A stretch of 9,361 nt of DNA, from positions 1 through 9,361 of the forward strand of contig JAILCJ010000122.1 in assembly GCA_024680445.1 (NCBI GenBank), in the 5' to 3' direction. The stretch comes from Campylobacter sp. Lineage in GTDB: Bacteria > Campylobacterota > Campylobacteria > Campylobacterales > Campylobacteraceae. A program made the position numbers and the translations under genes. Positions 1-5,815 of this stretch are shown here, in pieces. The first letter of the stretch is position 1; every line of letters begins with the position of its first letter. Under the pieces are notes generated by a model. It was not told where the DNA came from. It did not search any database and worked only from the letters and a program-made list of their open reading frames with translations.

Positions 1-40
1 ATTTTGCTTCGAGTTCATTTAACTCTTCAAGGCTTAGCAT
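1..40 (-). CDS. 5' end of the gene downstream of ctsP (partial)
   Basis: Only the first 13 codons are present, reading MLSLEELNELEAK from an ATG at 40-38, before the window ends. An AAGGAG Shine-Dalgarno sequence lies 7 nt upstream, so this is a genuine start. The residues visible are acidic and helix-prone, which is too little to identify the protein. By position after a secretin and a CtsP/MshM-type ATPase, the family expectation is either a small inner-membrane or TPR protein (MshN or CtsX position) or the GspE-type ATPase (CtsE). I cannot choose between these. Its start and ribosome binding site lie inside a diverged copy of the ctsP 3' end. Confidence 0.75.
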   Translation of the reverse strand, partial: MLSLEELNELEAK

Positions 41-204
41 TTTGTAACTCCTTGCGAGATGCTCGCTAAATTTAAGGCTTTTGGATATAAAGTTTTTATC
101 AAATTTGATTTATAAAAAGTCGTCAAATTTGATAAAGCAAAAATCGTTTTTATCAAATTTGGTTTTAAAATTTTTATCAAATTTGATAGCACCGGCTTTA
201 TCAT
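34..204 (-). CDS. candidate 56-aa small ORF, possible ctsP 3'-end relic
   Basis: An open frame runs from ATG (204-202) to TAA (36-34). The ATG overlaps the ctsP stop as ATGA, and AGGAG sits 7 nt upstream, which is a strong coupled translation signal. The product is very basic (eight Lys, no Asp or Glu) and contains N-L-I/T units at residues 8, 16, 26 and 34, each encoded by a CAAATTTG palindrome. Residues 42-55 (KALNLASISQGVTK) mirror the ctsP C-terminus KALHMAAISLGVIK, 9 of 14 identical. Residues 30-35 (FYKSNL) mirror FCKSNL of CtsP in the same frame, with 26 codons missing in between. It overlaps the next gene by 7 nt. I recognise no function. It is either a degenerating partial duplicate of ctsP or a translated leader that couples ctsP to the next gene. 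The low-complexity composition argues against a folded conserved protein. Confidence 0.35.
   Translation of the reverse strand: MIKPVLSNLIKILKPNLIKTIFALSNLTTFYKSNLIKTLYPKALNLASISQGVTKC
40..81 (-). repeat. diverged copy of the ctsP 3' end (downstream copy)
   Basis: These 42 nt align without gaps to 204-245, the last 14 sense codons of ctsP, with 30 of 42 bases identical by hand count. The shared block includes ATCTCG, the AGGAG ribosome binding site and the AAAATG that makes the start codon of the following gene. The offset between copies is 164 nt. The protein-level match (9 of 14) is in a single frame. Confidence 0.65.
48..53 (-). promoter_or_regulatory. ribosome binding site of the downstream partial gene
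   Basis: AAGGAG on the minus strand, 7 nt before the ATG at 40. It lies within the duplicated ctsP tail, so the sequence that is a Gly codon context in ctsP acts here as a translation signal. Confidence 0.75.
93..187. repeat. cluster of four CAAATTTG-centred palindromes
   Basis: The octamer CAAATTTG occurs at 100-107, 124-131, 154-161 and 178-185. Two copies extend to the perfect 12-nt palindrome ATCAAATTTGAT (98-109, 176-187). Three share the plus-strand 15-mer TTTTTATCAAATTTG (93, 147, 171); the second copy is inverted. Centre spacings are 24, 30 and 24 nt, all multiples of 3 and 6, so all fall in the same codon phase of the small ORF on the minus strand. By eye I find only about four more CAAATTTG octamers in the other 9.2 kb. 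The copies could serve as operator-like protein sites, as hairpins in RNA, or be a lineage-specific dispersed repeat. Confidence 0.8.
95..136. other. 14-bp perfect hairpin from palindrome copies 1 and 2
   Basis: Bases 95-108 are the exact reverse complement of 123-136, with a 14-nt loop. The stem is very AT-rich. In the minus-strand transcript it would sit between ctsP and the next gene, and no U-tract follows it, so it does not look like an intrinsic terminator. A role in mRNA stability or in differential expression of the two flanking genes is possible. Confidence 0.5.
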
Positions 205-1001
205 TTTATCACTCCTAACGAGATGGCAGCCATGTGTAGGGCTTTTTGATTGAAATTCGTTTGGGCTAGGGTTGAGGGGCGGTGCTTTTCATAACTTTCG
301 CAAATTTCGCAAAATTTATACATTAGTTTGTTTAATTCTCTCAAATTTGATTTGCAAAATTTGCTAGCCAAATCGATATCATCATCATTTAGCACTATTT
401 CGCTACTTTTTAGCCTTTTTAAAAGATATAGTTTTATCTCCGAAGTCGGCGTGTCTTTTAACTCTATGCTCTCCCAAATTCTTGTAGTAAAATGATCTTT
501 TGCCAAAAGTTCTTCATCATTTGTTTTATGCACGGTAAAAAGGAATTTAAAGTATCTGCTATCTGCCATAAGGCGGATTTTTTCTATCAAATCATTTGGA
601 TATAGCTGGGCTTCATCGAGTATGATGGTTTTTTGAAATTTTAGTTTTTCGTCATCATTATGCGTAAAATTTTGCGTATAATAATACATAAAATTCTCAA
701 AACTATCCACTCCCTCTATAAAATTTCCATAAATTTTTTTACACATAGCAAAAATAAATTCTTTTTCGCTAAAAAATGGACTAGAAAAATACAAAATATC
801 GAAATTTGGTGATAAGTCTTTTATGATTTTGTGCAATAAAAAGGTTTTGCCGCTACCCGGTTTGCCGTAAAAAAGTATGATTTTTAGCGGTTTTTGAAGT
901 GCCTCACATATCTTTTCATAGCAAGACTGTGAGTTTTGCAGTGCGATATATTCGCCGTCTTCGTTCATAAATAAATTTTTTGTTTGAGTAAAATTATTCA
1001 T
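201..1001 (-). CDS. ctsP: CtsP-like AAA+ ATPase (ExeA/GspA/MshM type)
   Basis: A predicted cytoplasmic or membrane-associated ATPase of 266 aa. Walker A is GKPGSGKT (residues 46-53) and Walker B is TIILDEAQ (125-132), with the DEAQ form usual for the ExeA/MshM family. A sensor-1-like strand FLFTVHKT follows at 153-160, and Arg174 in FTTRIW is a candidate arginine finger. There is no peptidoglycan-binding or periplasmic extension, so it resembles MshM and CtsP rather than full-length ExeA. In C. jejuni CtsP is needed for natural transformation and binds nucleotide. I chose the ATG at 1001, which overlaps the secretin stop by 8 nt; a TTG at 1022 would add seven residues but has a badly placed ribosome binding site. 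Its last 14 codons are repeated 164 nt downstream. The gene symbol rests on family and context; cellular role is inferred. Confidence 0.8.
   Translation of the reverse strand: MNNFTQTKNLFMNEDGEYIALQNSQSCYEKICEALQKPLKIILFYGKPGSGKTFLLHKIIKDLSPNFDILYFSSPFFSEKEFIFAMCKKIYGNFIEGVDSFENFMYYYTQNFTHNDDEKLKFQKTIILDEAQLYPNDLIEKIRLMADSRYFKFLFTVHKTNDEELLAKDHFTTRIWESIELKDTPTSEIKLYLLKRLKSSEIVLNDDDIDLASKFCKSNLRELNKLMYKFCEICESYEKHRPSTLAQTNFNQKALHMAAISLGVIK
204..245 (-). repeat. ctsP 3' end, upstream copy of the 42-nt duplication
   Basis: This is the coding end of ctsP (KALHMAAISLGVIK) and the partner of the copy at 40-81. It carries its own AGGAG and AAAATG, so both copies end in a functional-looking translation start. 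That suggests the junction between ctsP and its downstream gene was duplicated. Confidence 0.65.
212..216 (-). promoter_or_regulatory. strong ribosome binding site at the end of ctsP
   Basis: AGGAG inside the last ctsP codons, 7 nt before the ATG at 204 that overlaps the ctsP stop codon. It is the main evidence that the 56-codon frame downstream is, or once was, translated. The spacing is the same as for the next gene's site at 48-53, as expected if the two arose by duplication. Confidence 0.6.
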
Positions 1002-2478
1002 ATAAAGTCTTTGAAAAGCCAAGATCTTTTAGAGATTTTTTGCTTGAATTTGTTTGGTCAAGGTCGATAACACGAGGTGTTATGACAAAAACCAGCTCCG
1101 TTGTCGTGGTAACATCGGCGGTTGATTTAAAGGCGTTACCTATGATAGGTATGGCTGATAAAAACGGCACTCTCGTGTTGTCTTTGCCCTTAGTTTGTCC
1201 TATGAGTCCGCCAAGTATAATGGTGTCGCCACTGTTAACTTGCACGACGGTTGAAAGCTTTTTTTGGTTTGTATCTGGTGCTATCTCACGCACTTCGGCA
1301 CTTCTTGCGTCGTCTTCGCGGTATTTGAAGCTACTTAGGCTTGGATTTATGCGAAGCATGATTTTGTTGTCATCAGAAACTTCTGGGAGTAAATTTAGCA
1401 AAATGCCTATGAAAACGGAGTATTGTTTATAAGTCGTGCTATATCTTGTAGTTGATGAGCTAGAACCGCTTTCTGTATCTTCTTGAACGCGGTAATTTAT
1501 AGTATCGCCGACTGAAATTAAGGCTTGTTGGTTGTTTAAAGTCGTGATTTTTGGACTTGAAACTACACGTGATTTGCCATTGGTTTCAAGAAAATTTATA
1601 ACGCCATCTAGGCTAAGATTTAGATTCGCTGCTATGTTTAGAGTTCTTGTGTAGCCACTAAACAAATGTCCGCCACTTTTCCATGAAATGCTTGAAGGAT
1701 CGTTGCTTATATAGCTGTTAAATCCAAGTTCAAATTTACTCCAATCTATGCCCTTTTTATACTCGTTTTTAAGTTCAACAGAAATGATAGAAACATCGAT
1801 GATGACTTGCTTTTTGAGCCTTTTTTGCATATCTTGTATATAAGTTTGCACTCGTTTTATTTGGTTTGGAGTTGCTGTTATGGTAATAAGTCCAGCATTT
1901 GGATTTATGATAGGATCGGGAGCTTTTAGGGTGTCGTTTGTGTTGTTTAGTATGGCTTTTATCTCTGAGTCAAGCTTTTCCCAAAAGTCAAATTTTTCGG
2001 TTGATTTGATGATATTGTCTTGTTTGTTGTTGTCGCTATCGTTATCGTTGCCTTCATCACCAACTTCAACCGGGGCTGAATCTACCGAAGCCTTTGTGGT
2101 TGCGGTGCCTTCACGAACAGAGGTTATGTAGTCTATCTTAAAGCTTTTTGTTAGCATAGACGAGATTTTTAAGATATTGTTTTCAAAGTCATAATGCAAA
2201 TTTTGTTCGCTCAAAAGTAGTCCAAAAACTTCGCTAAGACTAAGGTTTTTGATATTTAAAACGCCTATGTTGTGTTTAAGGGCGTTTTTGGCGTTTTTAT
2301 CTTTTGCAACTACGCTAAAATCGCACATATCAGAGAGTTCACTTAACACATCTCCAAGTAAAATTTCGTTTTCTAGTTTCATAGAAAAACTTTTATTTAT
2401 ACAGCTTGGTTTGGCATGTAAACTTAAACCCCAAAGGCATAAAAATGCTAATAAAATTTTACTTAATTTTGATTTCAA
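994..2478 (-). CDS. ctsD: secretin, CtsD/MshL/PilQ/GspD family
   Basis: An outer-membrane channel subunit, 494 aa, likely the pore for DNA uptake or a pilus-like fibre. A signal peptide (residues 1-22, cleavage likely after LSLHA) is followed by an STN/N0-like domain (about 34-108) and an acidic Asp/Asn/Ser-rich linker (about 130-158). Next come an N1-like domain (about 165-240) and the C-terminal secretin domain (about 300-473), with the hallmarks SGDTIILGGLIG (416-427), VPFLSAIPIIGNAF (437-450) and ELVFVITPRVI (461-471). The start is a TTG with AAGGA 8 nt upstream; the next Met would remove the signal peptide, so TTG is well supported. It overlaps the upstream gene by 20 nt. No lipobox is visible. 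Mature Cys26 and Cys52 could pair. The family is certain; the Cts assignment follows from genus and order. Confidence 0.88.
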   Translation of the reverse strand: MKSKLSKILLAFLCLWGLSLHAKPSCINKSFSMKLENEILLGDVLSELSDMCDFSVVAKDKNAKNALKHNIGVLNIKNLSLSEVFGLLLSEQNLHYDFENNILKISSMLTKSFKIDYITSVREGTATTKASVDSAPVEVGDEGNDNDSDNNKQDNIIKSTEKFDFWEKLDSEIKAILNNTNDTLKAPDPIINPNAGLITITATPNQIKRVQTYIQDMQKRLKKQVIIDVSIISVELKNEYKKGIDWSKFELGFNSYISNDPSSISWKSGGHLFSGYTRTLNIAANLNLSLDGVINFLETNGKSRVVSSPKITTLNNQQALISVGDTINYRVQEDTESGSSSSTTRYSTTYKQYSVFIGILLNLLPEVSDDNKIMLRINPSLSSFKYREDDARSAEVREIAPDTNQKKLSTVVQVNSGDTIILGGLIGQTKGKDNTRVPFLSAIPIIGNAFKSTADVTTTTELVFVITPRVIDLDQTNSSKKSLKDLGFSKTLYE

Positions 2479-2842
2479 GTTTATTGTCCTTTTTGATTTG
2501 TAGTGTTATTAAATTTTTGTTTGCGTCCATAAGCACGGCTTTGTTGCCAAATATTTTTTCTAAACTCGCTCCGTTTATTTCTTCGCCTATTTTTACCCAT
2601 TTGCCGTTGATTTTAGCTTTGTTATTTATGATAGCGCTTAAAGTAAATTCTTGCGTTTTTACGGTATTTGGCGTGATAGTTTGAACATTTGATGTGCTTT
2701 TTACTTCTTTGCTAAATGGATTTTTTGCCTTTGAAATTTGCTCTTGACTTAGCCCTGTTCTTTGGCTATTTAGTTTCATGAAATAATCAAGCGGTTGTGC
2801 AAAAAGAAAAGTCGTAAGCATAAAAAATAGCAAAAATTTCAT
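2459..2842 (-). CDS. periplasmic PilP/GspC/MshK-like protein
   Basis: A small protein of 127 aa. Residues 1-15 (MKFLLFFMLTTFLFA) form a signal peptide with cleavage before Gln16 and no lipobox Cys. A flexible stretch follows with an NPF at 41-43, comparable to the conserved D/NPF of PilP and MshK proteins. The C-terminal beta domain (about 66-118) has the pattern LSAIINNKAKINGKWVKIGE, then G-x-x-L-x-x-I, then VLMD, typical of the GspC homology-region/PilP/GspB fold that contacts secretin N domains. The ATG at 2842 overlaps the upstream stop as ATGA and has a G-rich ribosome binding site; a TTG at 2854 would spoil the signal peptide. It lies directly before the secretin, the position of ctsR in C. 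jejuni, but I cannot confirm that name from sequence. Likely role: bridging the inner-membrane platform and the secretin. Confidence 0.75.
   Translation of the reverse strand: MKFLLFFMLTTFLFAQPLDYFMKLNSQRTGLSQEQISKAKNPFSKEVKSTSNVQTITPNTVKTQEFTLSAIINNKAKINGKWVKIGEEINGASLEKIFGNKAVLMDANKNLITLQIKKDNKLEIKIK
2487..2491 (-). promoter_or_regulatory. ribosome binding site deciding the secretin TTG start
   Basis: AAGGA on the minus strand, 8 nt before the TTG at 2478, inside the 3' end of the preceding gene. It supports initiation at TTG, the only start that keeps the signal peptide. Confidence 0.65.
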
Positions 2843-3453
2843 TTTGCCCCCCAAAGTCCAACTTCGACCACGGCGTCAAGTTTGTCGCCATTAGCGTCAA
2901 TATGCAAGGAATTTATGGTGCAAACTATGCTTTTGCTTTCTATATCGTTTAAAAATTTTAATAAATTTTGATATGTGGCTTGTAGTTTGATTTTTATGAT
3001 TTGGAGTTGGGCAATTTTGTCCTTGCTTTGTTTGTTTGGCTCGTTTGTAAGTTCTGAAATGATAACGGAGCTATTTTTGGCATAAAGTATGATATTATCA
3101 AGAAATTTTGCCAAATTTTGTTCGTTAAATTCTAAGCCATCTATGTTTTTTAGCCCATTTTCTAGCTGGGATATCTTTTTTCTTGTGTTATCGATTTGGA
3201 GTTGAATATTTGCTGTTGAGCGGTTTTCGTCATTTAGTTTTTGTTGAGTTTGTAAAACTAATTGGGCATTTGTTAGACGATTTTGTGCGTTTTTATAGTT
3301 TTGTTTATTTTGTGCATAGAAATTTTCAGAGGCTTCAAAAAAGAAAATGTATATCAAAAAGGCACAAACGCCTATGAAAAAATACATTACTATCTTGGCA
3401 TCTCTTTCGTTTTTGCTTTCGAGATAGGCGTCGATAGAATCTAAAATTTTCAT
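2839..3453 (-). CDS. inner-membrane PilO/GspM/MshJ-like protein
   Basis: 204 aa in a bitopic layout: a charged cytoplasmic N-terminus (1-20), one transmembrane helix (about 21-40, rich in Phe, Ile and Val), a Gln/Asn-rich coiled coil (about 45-105), and a C-terminal ferredoxin-like region (about 110-202). The last part contains LAKFLDNIILYAKNSSVIIS and YQNLLKFLNDIESKSIVCTI, the usual PilO layout of two helix-strand repeats. It would dimerise with the PilN-like part of the preceding protein to form the periplasmic alignment platform. The ATG overlaps the upstream stop as ATGA, with GGAG at 3459-3462. Sequence identity within this family is always low, so the call rests on architecture plus neighbours. 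Confidence 0.78.
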   Translation of the reverse strand: MKILDSIDAYLESKNERDAKIVMYFFIGVCAFLIYIFFFEASENFYAQNKQNYKNAQNRLTNAQLVLQTQQKLNDENRSTANIQLQIDNTRKKISQLENGLKNIDGLEFNEQNLAKFLDNIILYAKNSSVIISELTNEPNKQSKDKIAQLQIIKIKLQATYQNLLKFLNDIESKSIVCTINSLHIDANGDKLDAVVEVGLWGAK

Positions 3454-4931
3454 TGTATCTCCAAGGTGATATTACAATCAAATCCGTTTAAACTTTGGCG
3501 AATTTGCTTTGTGTTGGCGTTATAGCTTTGAGAAAGCACCTTTAAAAGCGATGTTAGTTTTTGTTCGTCATCGCTGTTTAGTTGTAAATTTAAAGATTTT
3601 TCGTCTTGATAAAAGCTTTTTAGCTTTGTACCGCTGTTGCTAACAAAGGTTCCGATATCGTAAAGCAAGGCACTTTTCATCACATAAGTGTCTTTGATAT
3701 TGATGATTTTATCTAGGTATTGTTCTTTGTTTCTAAGCAAATTTTCGCTTTCGCTAAGAACTTTTATGAGATTTTTTTCTTTAAAGCTAAGGTTACTAAG
3801 TTCTTGCCTATATTCGCTGGCTTTTTTGCTGTTTTCATTGGTTTGTTGCTCTAAATTTATGCTTAAATTTTGATAAATATAAGCGGCTAGGTAATTGTAA
3901 GCTGGGTATGCAAAAGCCAAAACAGAGGCGGTAATTAGGCTAAGAAAAAATTGACCGCTTTTTCTTTGATATAAGGGCTTTGCCTTTTCGTAAATGGTGA
4001 AATTTATCTCGTCTTCGTATTCATAAAATCCGCCTTGTATAAGCATGGCGTGGGCGTTGTTAAAATTTTCGTCTTTGTGATTTATGCCTGTTTTTAAAGG
4101 TGAAATTTGTAAAAAATTTTTTGCAAATTCGCAAAGCCAATCTTTTGCGTCATTACAATCCAAATAAGCGTGAGAAATAGAAATATTTAACAAGCGTGAA
4201 AGTCCGTCAACGACTTCTGCGATATACGAAAAACACTCGTTTAGAATTTGATCTAATACATCATTTGACAAATTTCTTGCATTAAATTTCTCAAAAAATG
4301 TATTTTCGCTAAGTCTTTCGCCTATTTGGCTATCATACTTGTCTTTGATAAAATCCAAAGTATATCTAAGCGGTCTAACAGACATTAATTCGCCGTCTTG
4401 ATAAACGCTTATAAAGGCGTCATCTCGCCCTAAATTTATAAAACACTCCGCACCTTTTGGAGCTAAAATTTTGTTTTTATAAAGGGCGTTATAAAGCAAG
4501 GGTTCTGGCAAGATATAGTCGATGTGACCGGTGTTTTCAGCGACTGTTGAAAACTGCTCTTTTATGGTTTGTTCATCTGCTACAAAAACATTGTATACAT
4601 AGTTTGCACCATTTTGCGGACTTTGTATATAGGCTATTTTGTACTGGCGAGTGCTATCAAGTTCAAGATCGCTATAAGTTTTGGCTGTTATGATAGATAA
4701 AATTTCGTCTGTGCTTGTGCTTCGTGAAATTTCTATGCTAGCGGTTAGTATAAATTTTAATTTAATATATGCAGAATATAAATCGTGTTTGTCTATATCT
4801 CTTCTGACATCAAATACGCTAATACTGCCTTGTTTGTAAATAAAACTACTAGCGTTATAAAGGTCGATAGAAACTGTATTTTTCATACTTTTAGCAAACC
4901 TTGATATAAAATAGTCCTTGATTTTACACAA
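3450..4931 (-). CDS. GspL-like (PilM-PilN fused) inner-membrane platform protein
   Basis: 493 aa with one internal transmembrane helix at about 328-352. Residues 1-325 are cytoplasmic and fit a divergent actin-like PilM/GspL fold: VSIDLYNASS near 20-29 sits where PilM has its first phosphate-loop strand, and CFINLGRDDAFISVYQDGEL at 163-182 resembles the second. After the helix come a coiled coil (about 358-412) and a PilN-like ferredoxin domain (about 430-493). The whole thus equals PilM plus PilN in one chain, as in GspL; it would recruit the secretion ATPase and pair with the PilO-like neighbour. The canonical Gly-rich nucleotide loops are weak, so ATP binding is doubtful. The start is uncertain: TTG at 4931 lies 14 nt after era but has a poor ribosome binding site; ATG at 4886 would drop 15 residues. 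The corresponding C. jejuni gene is, as I recall, the era-linked Cj0660c. Confidence 0.75.
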   Translation of the reverse strand: MCKIKDYFISRFAKSMKNTVSIDLYNASSFIYKQGSISVFDVRRDIDKHDLYSAYIKLKFILTASIEISRSTSTDEILSIITAKTYSDLELDSTRQYKIAYIQSPQNGANYVYNVFVADEQTIKEQFSTVAENTGHIDYILPEPLLYNALYKNKILAPKGAECFINLGRDDAFISVYQDGELMSVRPLRYTLDFIKDKYDSQIGERLSENTFFEKFNARNLSNDVLDQILNECFSYIAEVVDGLSRLLNISISHAYLDCNDAKDWLCEFAKNFLQISPLKTGINHKDENFNNAHAMLIQGGFYEYEDEINFTIYEKAKPLYQRKSGQFFLSLITASVLAFAYPAYNYLAAYIYQNLSINLEQQTNENSKKASEYRQELSNLSFKEKNLIKVLSESENLLRNKEQYLDKIINIKDTYVMKSALLYDIGTFVSNSGTKLKSFYQDEKSLNLQLNSDDEQKLTSLLKVLSQSYNANTKQIRQSLNGFDCNITLEIQ

Positions 4932-4945
4932 TTTTGCTTTAAAAT

Positions 4946-5815
4946 TTAATAATTATTTATTTTTTTTAGTAATTTCTCGTCTTTACTCCATGATTTTTTT
5001 ACCAAAACATTGAGTTTTAAAAAAACCTTTTTGCCTATCAAATTTGATATAAGTTTTCTTGCGTGTATGCCGATACGTTTTATGGTTGTGGCGTTTTTGC
5101 CTATTATCATACTTTTGTGAATTTGACGCTCGGTAATGATAGTGGCATAAATTTCGGTGATATCTGGTTTTTCTATGACTTTATCTACCAAAACTTCGCT
5201 ACTGTATGGAATTTCATCGCTTAAATTTTCATACAAGGCTTCTAGTATAAAGTCCCTAAAAATTTCTTTTTCGTTCGTATCGCTTATGAATTCTGGATCA
5301 TAAAAATATTCATGCTCTGGCAAATGTTTGCAAATTTCGTCTAAAAGTGGCTTTTTGTAGGTGCTATGTTTGGTGCTAAAACAAAGCAAGGCGGCGAAAT
5401 TTTGGCTAAATTTTTGATATTTGCTTATCTTTTTAAGCACATTTTCGTTTGAAACCTCATCGACCTTGCTTAAAAGCAAAATATGCGGAACTTTGGCTTG
5501 TAATTTTAAAAAGGTTTCATAATCGCTAGTATCGTCGTGAATAGAGGCTATAAATACGATAAGATCGCAATCCCCCATTGATTTTATGGCTTCATTTACC
5601 ATTAGCTTGTTTAAAAGTTTTTCGGATTTGTGAAGTCCGGGAGTGTCTATGAAAATGATTTGATCTTGTTCGTTCATTACGATAGCGTTGATTTTTCGGC
5701 GAGTGGCGTTTTGTTTGTGAGAGACTATGGCGATTTTTTCATTTAAAAGGGCGTTTAAAAGCGAGCTTTTGCCCGCATTGCTTCGCCCTATGATGCTAAC
5801 AAAGCCAGATTTCAC
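4946..5815 (-). CDS. era: GTPase Era
   Basis: Ribosome-assembly GTPase, 289 aa, which binds the 3' end of 16S rRNA during 30S maturation. The N-terminal G domain shows G1 GRSNAGKS (10-17), the G2 region around NATRR (36-40) and G3 DTPG (57-60). The G4 position reads SKVD (116-119) in place of the usual NKxD, and the G5 region is FSTK (146-149). The C-terminal KH domain has the loop [13 protein letters not shown] (237-249) and the family ending [20 protein letters not shown]. It starts with GTG at 5815, overlapping the hslU stop as GTGA, with AAGG 8 nt upstream. The hslVU-era linkage is typical of Campylobacter. From memory the Helicobacter pylori Era also has SKxD, so the G4 change is probably a lineage trait rather than damage. 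Confidence 0.95.
   Translation of the reverse strand: MKSGFVSIIGRSNAGKSSLLNALLNEKIAIVSHKQNATRRKINAIVMNEQDQIIFIDTPGLHKSEKLLNKLMVNEAIKSMGDCDLIVFIASIHDDTSDYETFLKLQAKVPHILLLSKVDEVSNENVLKKISKYQKFSQNFAALLCFSTKHSTYKKPLLDEICKHLPEHEYFYDPEFISDTNEKEIFRDFILEALYENLSDEIPYSSEVLVDKVIEKPDITEIYATIITERQIHKSMIIGKNATTIKRIGIHARKLISNLIGKKVFLKLNVLVKKSWSKDEKLLKKINNY

Noticed and set aside
95..136. Hairpin as a rho-independent terminator for ctsP
   Set aside because: The stem is almost all A/T and no T-run follows it on the minus strand. The next gene also has a strong ribosome binding site directly downstream, suggesting continued transcription.
82..203. Insertion of a miniature transposon with a 42-bp target duplication
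   Set aside because: The segment between the two ctsP tails lacks terminal inverted repeats that I can see, and a 42-bp target duplication is much longer than usual. Partial tandem duplication explains the data more simply.
1040..1432. 130-codon plus-strand open frame inside the secretin gene
   Set aside because: It lies wholly antisense to a well-supported secretin domain, has no recognisable motif, and is explained by the codon usage of the minus-strand gene. The other plus-strand frames (near 1880, 2249, 2406, 3183, 3688, 4457, 5849, 6773 and 8972) were rejected for the same reason.
2847..2852. G6 tract (C6 on the plus strand) at the PilO-like/PilP-like junction as a phase-variation switch
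   Set aside because: Six bases is shorter than the tracts known to slip at high rate in Campylobacter. It also doubles as Trp-Gly-Ala coding and as part of the ribosome binding site of the 127-aa gene, which explains it.
4960..4967. A8 tract (T8 on the plus strand) near the end of era as a slippage site
   Set aside because: It encodes ordinary Lys codons of the KH-domain tail in a very AT-rich genome, and slippage would alter only the last few residues. There is no sign of a frameshift.
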